Positions 22,347-32,526 of a stretch of 64,000 nucleotides of DNA are shown here, piece by piece (the stretch's first letter is position 1; every line of letters starts with the position of its first letter). The notes beneath the pieces are model-generated. The model saw nothing but the letters and a program-made list of their open reading frames with translations. It was not told where the DNA came from and searched no databases. The translations under genes and the position numbers were made by a program. The DNA is from Selaginella moellendorffii (Eukaryota; Streptophyta; Lycopodiopsida; Selaginellales; Selaginellaceae), in assembly GCF_000143415.4 (NCBI RefSeq), contig NW_003314266.1, positions 952,463 to 1,016,462 of the forward strand, in the 5' to 3' direction.

Positions 22347-24168
22347 CTGCAAGCCTTTGCTCCTCCTCCAGCTGAACCCTGTATGGGGTTCGATCGACAA
22401 GGGCCTTATGCAAGGGTTGGCCGTTCAGCTCAGTCTGCGCACTTTGCAGAGACCTTAAATGTTTTGCTAGGGACGCAATCATCATGTTTGCACCCCCACC
22501 ACCCCATAGAGGTACAAAGAAGTTCCCATAGTTCTGGGCACTATGCCCATGAGTGATTATGCCAAACATAGACACAGGCAGCTGCATGGATGAAGAGATT
22601 GCCTTGGGGGCAGGATTGAGTCGAGGTAAGCACGTCTTTTTCTGGTCCATTTTGTCGTGGATGATGCAGAGGTAAGAGTCAGGTCTCTCCATGGAGAGAA
22701 TCCTGTTATGATAATATGCAGTCCTGCAGCTTCTCTGCTCGATGTTGTGGTCGAGCCGCCTTCTAACCAACGTCTCTCGCTCTTGAGCGCTGCAAGAATT
22801 CTTCGACAAAGCCATTTTGATAGCAGTGCACTTGTCACACTTTGAAAAGCTGGAGTACTTTCCTATACTCACATCCCTGAACTTGTTGCTCCACAATCTA
22901 CTAAATCTAGATTGGCTCAGCTTCCGGTAGCCATTACTCTAGAGTTCCCGATTCACATCTTCCAATATGGCCCCCTTGGTATACATGGAAGGGAGAACTC
23001 GTTGGGTGTCTCGTGTTCCATCTTCCAAGAGGCGGGTTTTATGTGGTTGCTGCTCGCTACATGTCTCGACAAACCTCTTGAAGATTGCCTCTCCATATAC
23101 AACATGACCCCTGGTTTTGTGCGTACTGTCGTTCCCATGGACTGCCTGTTGAACCCTTTGTTCTTCGAACTCAGTTTTGATTCTGTAGAATGTGGTTCGA
23201 GGGACTCCATAAATGATTCTCCATGCCTTCATGCAGACCAAACCCCTCTGGAAGACCATGCCCCCCACCTGATGTTCTGAAGCATCAACAGATGACCGTA
23301 ATGCCTCATACACAAAATTGCGAGCTGCCTTCCAGGACAATGTCTTGTATCTTGCTCTCTCCTCTTCAATAGCATCCCAATCAGCATGTTGACAGCACCT
23401 CCTCTTGCAACAAGCAACTGTCGAGACCATTCGAACCTCCATCGCCATTTTCTGCCTTTTCGGTTCGTTGCTCAGATCCCTTTGGCTGCGCTTTAGGAAG
23501 GTGTACTTTCTTTTCCCATGAAGAGATGTTCTGTCATCAGTTGTAGTGGTGTTTGATTGTGAATCCTTCACATTCTCAAACACTAAGTGCCTCAATTTCC
23601 ACCGCACAATGCTTCCAATAGTCAAACTGTTTTCTTCTGTGTCAACAACCTCTAAAATCGCAACTCCAATATCATCCCAGCCCAATTCTTGATTAGCAAC
23701 CGCATCTTTTGGATCGACAACTGTGGCTAAGCCCTCAGCTACCACCTCCCCCTCGGGGTTGTTTAGAAACACCTTCGCCTGAATCCATGTAGCACGGTTC
23801 TTAAGATCCACGGAGGGAACATGCGTCGCACTTGTGCTGTCCCCAACATCTGCTTTCTTCTGAAGATTTTTCAAGGCAACAACAACATTTACCCCGACAA
23901 CCATCTCTCCTCGTTCAATAGCGACCACATTCCCATCGAAGACAGTCTCTATTGATACAGCAGCATTGCCTTCCCCAAGCCTTTGACAGTGTATAACAAA
24001 GTTCCGATCCATAGACACAAGGGTCCCTTTTGCAACTCTCTTCCCATCATTCAAAATGTAAACCTTTTCCCCAACCCTGAAGGCCATTCTGAAAGTGCAG
24101 AAAAGAAGTTAAGACCATACAAAAAATGATTGGAGAATGGCTTAAATCATAACATACCAAACAACCTC

Positions 24169-24192
24169 AATAGCATGAGGCCACATGCCATT
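24169..24192. repeat. Family 1 palindrome upstream of gene A
   Basis: AATAGCATGAGG / CCACATGCCATT, about 85 bp upstream of the gene A start. Confidence 0.8.
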
Positions 24193-24280
24193 ATTCAAAC
24201 ATGCTATTGACACCCACGTGAAATTTTGCATGTAAAAACATACATGACAATACGCTAGCCATGAAATTGCAAGGGCCCAA

Positions 24281-24304
24281 GATGGCATGTGGCCTCATGC
24301 CATT
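24281..24304. repeat. Family 1 palindrome upstream of gene A
   Basis: GATGGCATGTGG / CCTCATGCCATT, about 195 bp upstream of the gene A start. Confidence 0.85.
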
Positions 24305-24399
24305 TCTAAATGTGGTCCTAAGCCATTCCATGGTGAACATACCAGGAAGCCCAAGTGCCAGATATCAAGAGGAAGCGGTAGCCACACCAAAGACAGTGC

Positions 24400-24600
24400 C
24401 ACTCGCAACACCGCAACTACTCGTAGCGCCGCTCGCAACACCGCAACTGCTCGTAGCGCCGCTCGCACAAACTGCCACTCGCATAAACTACCGCTCGCAA
24501 TGGCGCTCGCAATGCCGCAACCGCTCGTAGACGCATAAACCACAGCCCACAACGCCGCTTACACAAGCAGCGCTCACTGCGCTCAGCGGAACCAAGAACA
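24400..24600. repeat. GC-rich degenerate minisatellite
   Basis: Repeats of CGCTCGCAACACCGCAACT and CGTAGCGCCGCTCGCA. They create spurious Ala/Arg-rich ORFs on both strands. Confidence 0.8.
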
Positions 24601-24944
24601 CGGCGCACAAAAATGATAGACCTAGGAATGAGTTCGAGAATTCAAAAATAACACACGCTTGAATGTCACATCAAATCCTCTGACAAACCAGATCTTATGA
24701 CTCCTCTGACAAATTTCAAACTGAGTAGCTTCTAGACTTTGCTGTCGGAGGTTGAACTTTGTCACATCATGTCCTTGCCTCGATCCAGCTGTGCCATGTC
24801 AGTGATTTGAACTTTGCCATGCCATGTCAGCGATCCGCGCCAAGATTATTCGCCGTGTAAAGGAATAATTATGCTCTGTGTGTACGTCCATTTATGGCAA
24901 TATAAGGCCACACGCCATTCAAAGAATAATGCTAGTCGAGCATT

Positions 24945-24995
24945 TTTTGGTGCATTTTTGGGTTCAAAATTGCATGAGCCCACACGCTATAAAGT
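24945..24995 (+). promoter_or_regulatory. Palindrome joined to TATA-like box, copy 1 of 3
   Basis: GGTGCATTTTTGGGTTCAAA, then a palindrome (ATTGCATGAG / CACACGCTAT) that runs directly into TATAAAG. The same block recurs at 25891-25940 and 26185-26232. Oriented towards gene B. Confidence 0.5.
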
Positions 24996-25326
24996 TTACC
25001 TGTACCAAAAATAGAAACAGCTTTATTTACTTGGGAATTTAAGTGGTTGAGGCATTTTTAAACTTACAAACACATGCCCTACTTACATTCCTTTGGTTGC
25101 TTAAAATTCAAAAATATTATAAACCTTTCTTTTTGCATTTTCAATGTTTTCAATTATGGTTTTTGATTTTCGCAGGACCAGCCTAGTAATCTATTTGCAT
25201 CCCGTCATGTTTATAGCTAGCTTTTGTTTGTCCCCTTCGCTAGCCTGAGATACATCTGCTCGGCATCTGCCTCTTACAGCATTTGCCCAGAAAGGGCATC
25301 TTTCTTCACGCAGCATTTGCCACATG

Positions 25327-25359
25327 TTTAGGGTTTAGGGTTTAGGGTTTAGGGTTTAG
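25327..25359 (+). repeat. Interstitial telomere-type repeat
   Basis: Four TTTAGGG units plus TTTAG, the Arabidopsis-type plant telomere motif, inside the transposon's intergenic region. Confidence 0.9.
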
Positions 25360-25831
25360 CAATTTAGTAGCTTGATAAACATGCAAATACAGAACTTGAT
25401 GCAAAATCCTTTGATATGTCACAATGCCCCTAGGACCATAAACACATTTCAATAGAGAGGGTCCTTTCATTTCATAACTCCTTACGTAGATCTTGGTGAA
25501 ACCAGAGTTAGTGAAGTTAGTTTCTTGTGATCCCGCATCTGATTGTGATGTCCCTTTGCAGTGTCGATGGAAAGGTCAATGCACACCAAACTGTAAAATC
25601 TTGGAGCAAAATAACGGTCGGATCTATGGCAAATGCCCCTGAAACATTGTAAGGCTCGTGTGGTCTCATGTGGTGTCCGATCGAGATGCTTCTTTGCAGG
25701 GTCATCAAGAAAGATATTGTATACCATTCTGTAAAATCTAGTTGCGATCTAACGGTTGGATCTCCAGAAAACTCAAAAAAATCTCGCGCGTGTCAGAATA
25801 TCCTAGGAATATACTCCTATGTGCCCTTGAA

Positions 25832-25855
25832 AATGACATGCGGCCCCACGCCATT
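25832..25855. repeat. Family 1 palindrome (intergenic)
   Basis: AATGACATGCGG / CCCCACGCCATT, one arm base changed. Confidence 0.75.
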
Positions 25856-25890
25856 CAAGAGATAACGCCAGATGACGCCGAGAATTTTTT

Positions 25891-25940
25891 GGTGCATTTT
25901 TTGGGTTCAAAATTGCATGAGCCCACACGCTATAAAGTTT
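25891..25940 (+). promoter_or_regulatory. Palindrome joined to TATA-like box, copy 2 of 3
   Basis: Same arrangement as 24945-24995, with TATAAAGTTTA following the palindrome. Confidence 0.5.
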
Positions 25941-26069
25941 ATCTTTGCCAAATAGAGAAAAGTTTATCTGTGTCATGTGAGGTAGTTACAGTCCTTTGTG
26001 CTCGGCATCTGCCTCTTGCAGCATTTGCACTGAAAGGGAATTTTTCTCCATTCAGCATTTGGCCCTAAA

Positions 26070-26093
26070 AATGGCATGCGCCCACACGCCATT
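26070..26093. repeat. Family 1 palindrome (intergenic)
   Basis: AATGGCATGCGC / CCACACGCCATT, followed by TCAAGGAATAACGCCA as at 25855. Confidence 0.85.
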
Positions 26094-26184
26094 CAAGGAA
26101 TAACGCCACATGACGCCTGGATTTTTGGGTTTAAAATGTTTAGGGTTTTTTGGGTTTTTTCAAAATATTTTGGGTCCAACGTTT

Positions 26185-26232
26185 TTTGGGTTTCTTTGGT
26201 TCAAAATTGCATGAGCCCACACGCTATAATAT
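26185..26232 (+). promoter_or_regulatory. Palindrome joined to TATA-like box, copy 3 of 3
   Basis: Same arrangement; here the palindrome runs into TATAATATTG. Nearest of the three to gene B. Confidence 0.45.
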
Positions 26233-26402
26233 TGATTTGAGAGAAAAATAGAAACAGATAGAATTTCTTTATTTAGCTGAACATCTGCCATTTTTGGAAA
26301 TACAAGATGCTTTGGAATATCCAATCATGCATGGTATAAATATAGCGAGGGTATTAAATGATATCCCAATCATAATCTTTCTTTTGGATTTCGCGTGCAT
26401 GC

Positions 26403-26515
26403 AGTCCGAGGAATGATGACGTTGCGGATTTCTTTTGGATTTTGCGTGCTTGCATGCGCGCGGCAATCCAAAAATTAATGGTGGCGCCCAAGTCCGAGGA
26501 ATGATGACGTGGCGG
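26403..26515 (+). promoter_or_regulatory. Duplicated bZIP-like site
   Basis: AGTCCGAGGAATGATGACGT occurs at 26403 and 26491, followed by TGCGG and GGCGG. The second gives TGACGTGGC, a typical plant bZIP (C/G-box type) core. Binding is not shown. Confidence 0.45.
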
Positions 26516-26956
26516 GATTACCAACCGTTGTGACATTTCGCGCGTGTGAGGTTAGGTTTTGCATTTTGCTTCGTACTCGCACTCGCACACTCGCGCTCGC
26601 GCTCGCATCACACTCGCGCTCCCGCTCGCATCGCGCTCCCACTCGCGATCACGCTCACTTCTCTACAGGTTTCTCGTGTGCATCGGCGTCCACTCGTGCT
26701 TGCATCACACTCGCGCTCGCATCACGCTCGTGTGCATCAGCGTCCACTTCAAGACACACCCAGTTTGTAACTTCGCCGCCAACTCCGCCACCCACTCCGC
26801 CACCCACACGCAGCCCACTTGGCGTCCCGGGAGATTTCAGCGCCACTCTCCAACTATAAGTGGCAGAGTAGCCTTGCTGCTACGATCCGCTGCACACACA
26901 GTGCACATTCGCCAGCGAGTCCGGCCTCGATTGTCACAGCCTCCATTCGGCTTCAA

Positions 26957-29900
26957 ATGGTAAGTCTTTTAGGCCAAGTAGAAAATGGCATGAGGCCACA
27001 TGCCATTCAGTAGCAACATTGGCATGCACCGATTGGGCTCTCGAGTGCAGTCCGGTTACAGATGGCGTGTAGCCTCACGCCATCTTAGGATGCAGCCTCA
27101 AGACATCTGATGCAGTGGTGAATGGCGTGTGGCCTCACGTTATTTCCAGCTGCTAGCTTTTCATCTATCAGCTCTAATTGTTGTGCATTTCTGAACAGGC
27201 GAGGAATTGCGTTCTTCTTCCAGCCACTGTCAATGTGGATGCAGAAAAGGGGGAGGAGCTCACCAGTTGGACTTTCGGGATGGAAGGCGAGGATCTGATG
27301 CTGTACAACACAGATGGTGAGAGAAAAGAATGCATGGGGATCCTCATCCAAGTGACAGACACTCCATGCAGTTCCCTGCAAGAATATGGACTGGCACTTG
27401 TGGTAGAGATAGCATCCGCCTTCAAGATCCACCTTGCACATCCTAGCGGCTTCCCGGAGGGGGGCAGCGGCTATGAGGAATTCCTAGAGGGAGCTAGGGA
27501 GAGGTTGTCCAGGAGGCCCACAATTTCAAAGACGCTGCGGGTCTATGAAGATCACATGGAATCCACAGACCTCACCTACGGCGATGTTCAAAAACTATAT
27601 TCCAACATTGAGCCGTTGAGAGTGCCTCCAGTTCGCGAAGCGAAGGGGAAGGGGGTCGATCTAGAAACTACCCCGAAGCTGAAAAGGGTGGTCAAGCTCA
27701 AGCCGACGTCCGACTCTGCTGCTCCAAAAAAGAAGCTACTCGGTGATGCCATTGCCTCGGGTTCGAACACTACACCCACCAAAAAGAAGAGCCGCAAAGA
27801 GCAGAAAGAGCAAAAAGAGGCAGTAAAAATCGTCGCAGATAATAGTACTTGTTACTATTCCAACAAAGTATATACAATCGACGTGAGCCGTATCGACATC
27901 CAGAGCAAATACAACCACAGGCTAGTATCTGATGAGTGGGTGGAGAAACTGAAGCAGAAGATGCTGGCAAGTCCAGTAACACCCGACATCGCAGACGTGA
28001 TCCCCTACTACCAAACAATGAAGGGCGAGACGAGGTTTCCAAACTTGATCAATAGGAAGGTGTTGGACGATCAAAACATCCGGTTCTATGCCGTCTCCGG
28101 GCAGCATTCTAGCTTGGCGATGCAAGAGATAGTTCTGGATATTATGGTGGGCGAGGAGGTGAAGAAAGTCTTCAAGACAAGAGTTGTCCGCCTGATAAAA
28201 GGCAACTCGCCCCTCCGATCTATCATATCCATCTCCCACGCGCAGAATGTCAAGCAAGAAACGTGCTACAAATCGGGTCTGCACGAGACATTGGCACGAA
28301 CACGGAAGCTCTGGGTTCAACTGAAGAAGCCACAAAAACCAGGACAAGGACGTGCACTAGCAACTAGCGCCTGGCAGGTAAGCCTCGTTGCATGTGGCAT
28401 AGCATGTGGCCTCACGCCATTTCCATTGCAGGAATTCTCGAGTCTTCTCTCGAAAACACTGGGGGTCAATGACACACTCAGCATCCACAACATTCTACTT
28501 GCGACAAAAGTTGTTTTCGACAAATGGGTAGATGTGCTGAGGAGGTACCATGACGGGGAGTTGCTAAACTCAATGGGTGTGGAGGACGGCCGGAAGCCCA
28601 ATGATTTGAAGCTCAACGCCTTGCGTTTCTCGCGGTCTCTAGACGACGACAACCTTCTGACAGTGGCTAATGCTCTTCTACGTGGTGAGGTAGTCTTCAA
28701 CAAGACCAAAATGACTCCCGGCCATATTGTGACATACGAGGACTTGTGCATGACTCTGAGAGCTCGTGCGCTATTGAAGGATTGGATCTTTGAGCAAGTG
28801 GCCGTGGAGAGGGTGAGCATCGACACCACGCAAGAGATGATGGAAGAGCTGGAGTTGTCAAATGAAGACATCGATGAGTACGTGAAGGGGGCCCCCAAGT
28901 TCATCGATCTGCTGCGGGATGCCATGAAAAGTAAAGCTAAGAAGTTGGATCAGTATCCAAATTTCATTAAGAGGGATGTCGACCGCCGGCTTCAGAAACA
29001 GCTTGACCCCGCAGTAGAGGCCTATCGAGAACCTTACCGGGTATACGTGAATTCAGATGAGGATCAAAGGTGGAGGAGCATCGTTTCCCGCGGAGATGAG
29101 CAGGTCAAGAGCATCTTTTGTGTGATGGACTTCACAAACGAAGAGATCACTCATGCAGATGAAGTCAGCTCCATCATTGACTTAATGGTGGGACTTGCGG
29201 AGGTGGAATCTTCAGTCCACTATATGATCTACGACTCCGAATCCTATCACAAGTTCTGGAAGGCCTTGAACGAGGTGAAGGCTCGGTTGAAAGGCAAGGA
29301 GATGCGGGAGATCCATGGGATAATGGCTAAGAAGAAGATACTGACGAATGTCCGCATCTTCACACTCGCCCTTGTTATTGGTCCTGCAGTAGAGTGGGAC
29401 TAGAGTGACTTCCCAGCTTCGTTCGACAAGGCCGATCGAATTGATCTGAGGGAGGTCAATTTACCCGTGCCTGAGGAACTGAAGACGGCTATGGAGCTTT
29501 TGAATCCAAAGAAAGCTCCAGGTGCAGCATGGGAAATGCTCAGTTGGGTCTTCAACGCAATAGCGGGTGACACCAAGGGCAAATGCGTTGTCGAGTACAA
29601 CTGCGGCGGACTATTCTTTCGAGCCGCACTACTCAAGGGTGTCCCGTGTGTTGCGGTGACAAACTCCATTGAAGAGGTGACTTCAATGGAGCATATAATT
29701 ACAGTTGCCAAAGAAAAACAGTATCTTCTCTGCGAACCTGGTGAGTACGCACTTTAAGTTTAAATGTTATCTCACAAGCTCTGTATGCAGGAGCGTGGCC
29801 ACCCCCAGATGCTGAAACGGCGTTAACAGCTACTGATGTTAGGCCGAGCTCACAACCTGCACAAGGTAAGGTCACGTGAGGCCTCACGCCATTTTGATTA

Positions 29901-32526
29901 TAGATCGTTGTGAATATTCAGACACGAGGACTGAAAAGCGCATTGGTGGCGCGTCGAAGAAGGACAAACAGACAAGCAATAGGAAAAAAGGAGGTACAAA
30001 TTATATTTGCAATGGCGTGTGGTCTCATGCCATTCCTTGCAGGAGACACTTCTTCAAAGGCAAAACAGGCAAGCACCAGCCAAGCTCAAACTGACAATGG
30101 TCATAAAAAGCGAAAGCACGTTGGACAGTCGTCGGGATCAGAGGCGTTTGATTTGAAAAGGAAGAAGGGCAACGAAAAGATGATAGGTAATGCCTCGCGG
30201 TTATGGCGTGTGTGCTCATGCCATTCATTGCAGATCAAGGGCTGAGTGAAAGGAGCCAGTCACCACCTCCTGACTCAGATTCCTATGGCGGACTCCCCTT
30301 CCCCAATCTCAATGGAGAGGTACAATGGATGAGGGATGCTTTTCAAGTCAGGGCCACGTTTTTCTCATCTCGTCGTCTTCGAAGGGTGCAAGAACGTGCA
30401 GAAACCATGTTAAGACAGTCGGGTGAGGATACGGTCCTAGGTCAAGCACTGAAACAGGCTATGGATGTCTTGTATTTTGAGATGGAGACTCGGCCAGATG
30501 ATTTTCCCAAGATGGTCCTGGAAAAACAAGCCATCCAGCCTGAGCAGCCTATGGAAGAAATGCAGGAGGGGGATGAGGAGCCAGAGAAAGATAATGAGCA
30601 GGAAGAGCAGAAGGACGAAGAGGAGGACAAAGAAGAGGAGGACGAAGAAGAGGAGGACGAAGAGGACTTGGATGGTCCTCACAATGGTGACGATCACAAT
30701 AACGACGATGACGATGATGGCCAGCCTGAGGTGGCCAAAGAGCAGCGGAGGAAGGTCATACAAGACAAACCATCAGGTAAATAATAGTACATCCATTCCT
30801 AACCTTTTACCATTTCTAACATTGTCCATGTAGGTCGCAGAAGAAATGGTAAGTAGAGATTATTCAGTTGAATTAAGATACAAACTCTAGCCTTTAGTGT
30901 CGAGGAAGGATAGTGCCAAGCAAGGGTCGAAACGTATGTCCAATCCTTCAGAATCAGCAGTGCGCCCAATAGCAGTTGATGGTAAATACAGTATAGTCGA
31001 TTCAATGTGCTAATGAGTTTGTTTTTAGTAGCCAGTAGGGAGGATACCATCTCAATCGAAGGGAGATATTTGGACATGCATATGGATCCGCCAGTGGACT
31101 CTACTTGCCTGCAAGCGTCATCAGAGTTGGTGGAGGCTACTATCCATATCAACGCCAAGCAAGCTGACCACGCTCCACTTGATGCTGCCCATACCACTGA
31201 GTCAATCTTGTCCACGTATCCAACTGACGGTGACCAGGCGCCATTGGACCCGCATAAGGCCGCCCCAGCCGCCGAGCCGGTCGTATCCTCATTTCCAACG
31301 GACTCAACGTGTGCCCAATCGTCTGACTACGCGCCGTTGGAACCTCCCTACACCGCCCCTGCTGCCTGTTCGGTCATGTCCACTTTGCCAACGGAGGCAC
31401 CAGCTGAAATGGCGTGTGATCACACGCCATCGGAACCACCCCATGCCACTGTTGAGCCAGTTGTACCAGAGTCTACAGCTGAAATGGCATGTGCCCACAC
31501 GCCATCGGATGCGATTGACCCCACATTGCAAAGGAGAGTATTTCCGCCCTTCACGTTTCCTCGACCAAAACCCTCTGAACGACCATCGGGAGCACCATTC
31601 GCTAATATTGTAGATGGTAAAATTGACTTGTACCATTTTTTATGCTGACGCATTTCATTTCAGAGTCACGGCGAAAGTACTGTATCGTTTTTGATCTGAA
31701 CGGTGTCCTTTTCTCCCATGAGCGTGGCTCGTCCTCGAATGTCACTGCACCCTCCAAAGCCTGCAGTTGCAAGTTGGTCAAAAGAGACAGATTCACATTA
31801 ATCACACGGGAGAAACTGCGGGATCTAATAATGACCATGCGACACTTAAAACAGAGGGCCGGGTTCAATTTGCAATTGGGAGTTTGGACATCCATGATGC
31901 GCCACAATGCATTAACGTTGCTACAGATGATGCACGATCAGACGCGAGTAATATTACCATTTGACTTTCTCCTAACGCAGGAGGATTGCTTGACTATGGT
32001 CCATGTGAGGGGTAGCAAGCCCATCTTCGTCAAGCCAGAGGCTGTAGTGATGAACCGGACTGCTAGGTCAAGTGAAATCCTCATCATCGATGACTCGCCG
32101 ATTAAAATTGCAGCGAACACGCACACATATGCAGTGCACCCCATCTCTTGCAGTATGGAAACTAGGGAGAAGAAACCGTATGTTCTGGGGGACCTTGCAA
32201 AACGGCTTGAAGCGATGGTGATAGAGAACCGGCCAGTCCAGGAGGTGGCTGCAGAAATCAACCAAATGGCAGATGGAACGGTATATCAGAAGCCATTTGA
32301 TCGGACAGACACCAGTCATCATTTATGGCATGTATATTGTCTAACCAAGCACTATCCGCATCTCCATAATCTGCTCAACCAGATGGGTTCTTCGACCACT
32401 GAACATGAGCGTGGACGTATTAGAGAAGAGATGGCATTACTATTGGGTTTAAATCCTGATAGTGTGGAGAGTGATGAAATTCCAAGATTATTGTATAGGC
32501 GTTGGAGGCAAAAAATAACAGTTTGA
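26957..32526 (+). CDS. Gene B: ParB-like / methyltransferase-like / HAD phosphatase protein (11 exons, one nonsense codon)
   Basis: Exons by splice sites and frame: 26957-26959 (ATG only), 27199-28377, 28432-29740, 29791-29865, 29904-29993, 30043-30186, 30234-30776, 30834-30848, 30898-30981, 31029-31616, 31664-32526. They sum to 4,893 nt, exactly 1,631 codons, and the last eight introns are all phase 1. Regions: ParB-like at residues about 215-330 (NHRLVSDEWVEKLK, AVSGQHSSLAMQEI); helical region; methyltransferase-like at about 710-830 (CVVEYNCGGLFFRA, no DPPY motif); basic linker; acidic tract at about 1045-1095; Pro-rich repeats; and a C-terminal FCP1/NIF-type HAD domain with FDLNGVLFS (second Asp replaced by Asn), VWTSMM and IIDDSP. 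One in-frame TAG at 29401-29403 truncates this copy. The first two domain calls are weak; the HAD call is strong. Its role in transposition is unknown. Confidence 0.75.
26984..27007. repeat. Family 1 palindrome in gene B intron 1 (first of three)
   Basis: AATGGCATGAGG / CCACATGCCATT, in the 239-nt intron that follows the ATG codon. Confidence 0.9.
27061..27084. repeat. Family 1 palindrome in gene B intron 1 (second)
   Basis: GATGGCGTG / CACGCCATC, exact arms with a six-base centre. Confidence 0.9.
27121..27144. repeat. Family 1 palindrome in gene B intron 1 (third, decayed)
   Basis: AATGGCGTGTGG with the right arm changed to CCTCACGTTATT. Confidence 0.7.
28378..28431 (+). other. Gene B intron 2, 54 nt, with palindrome
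   Basis: GTAAGCCTCG ... CCATTGCAG; the palindrome at 28399-28420 ends 11 nt before the acceptor. Its length is a multiple of three with no stop, so retention would add 18 residues (exitron-like). Confidence 0.7.
29741..29790 (+). other. Gene B intron 3, 50 nt
   Basis: GTGAGTACGC ... TGTATGCAG; no family 1 palindrome. First of a run of phase-1 introns. Confidence 0.7.
29866..29903 (+). other. Gene B intron 4, only 38 nt, mostly palindrome
   Basis: GTAAG, then a palindrome at 29871-29893 (CACGTGAGG / CCTCACGCCAT), then TTGATTATAG. The dyad takes about 60 per cent of the intron. Removal restores phase exactly. Confidence 0.75.
29994..30042 (+). other. Gene B intron 5, 49 nt, with palindrome
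   Basis: GTACAAATT ... CCTTGCAG; palindrome at 30011-30034 (AATGGCGTG / CATGCCATT), eight nt before the acceptor. Confidence 0.75.
30187..30233 (+). other. Gene B intron 6, 47 nt, with palindrome
   Basis: GTAATGCCTC ... CATTGCAG; palindrome at 30202-30225 (TATGGCGTG / CATGCCATT), eight nt before the acceptor. Confidence 0.75.
31408..31431. repeat. Perfect 22-bp family 1 palindrome in coding exon
   Basis: ATGGCGTGTGA and its exact reverse complement, translated in frame as MACDHTPS. Confidence 0.9.
31483..31506. repeat. Family 1 palindrome in coding exon
   Basis: AATGGCATGTGC / CCACACGCCATC, translated MACAHTPS, 75 bp (25 codons) after the previous one within a Pro-rich repeat. Confidence 0.9.

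Larger units (their letters stand above)
21361..24087 (-). pseudogene. Gene A of copy 2: transposase with catalytic deletion and stops
   Basis: The N-terminus absent from copy 1's window part is seen here: MAFRVGEKVYILNDGKRVAK, then two related beta-rich repeats (residues about 1-60 and 100-150, sharing a GEG/LG...V.I pattern), then the parts shared with copy 1. Three lesions: a CAG-to-TAG stop at 22939-22941, a second at 21442-21444, and an in-frame loss of about 114 codons (junction about 22236-22244) that removes both the DNAGSENKN and GHTHEDID motifs. Copy 1 shows the intact state at all three places. Inference: this copy cannot make an active transposase and would need help from another copy. 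Confidence 0.9.
24088..26956. promoter_or_regulatory. Divergent intergenic region between genes A and B
   Basis: Non-coding, 2.9 kb. It contains at least eight palindromes (24169, 24281, 24893, 24968, 25832, 25912, 26070, 26205), a GC-rich minisatellite, telomere-type repeats, a duplicated TGACGT-containing motif, and three repeats in which a palindrome runs into a TATA-like box. Inference: it holds the promoters of both genes. Confidence 0.6.

Noticed and set aside
22245-23560. Gene A of copy 2 as two separate short genes
   Set aside because: Comparison with copy 1 shows one frame broken by a single CAG-to-TAG stop.
26509-26963. Overlapping Arg/Ser/Thr-rich ORFs before gene B
   Set aside because: They come from CACTCGCGCTCGC repeats; composition only.
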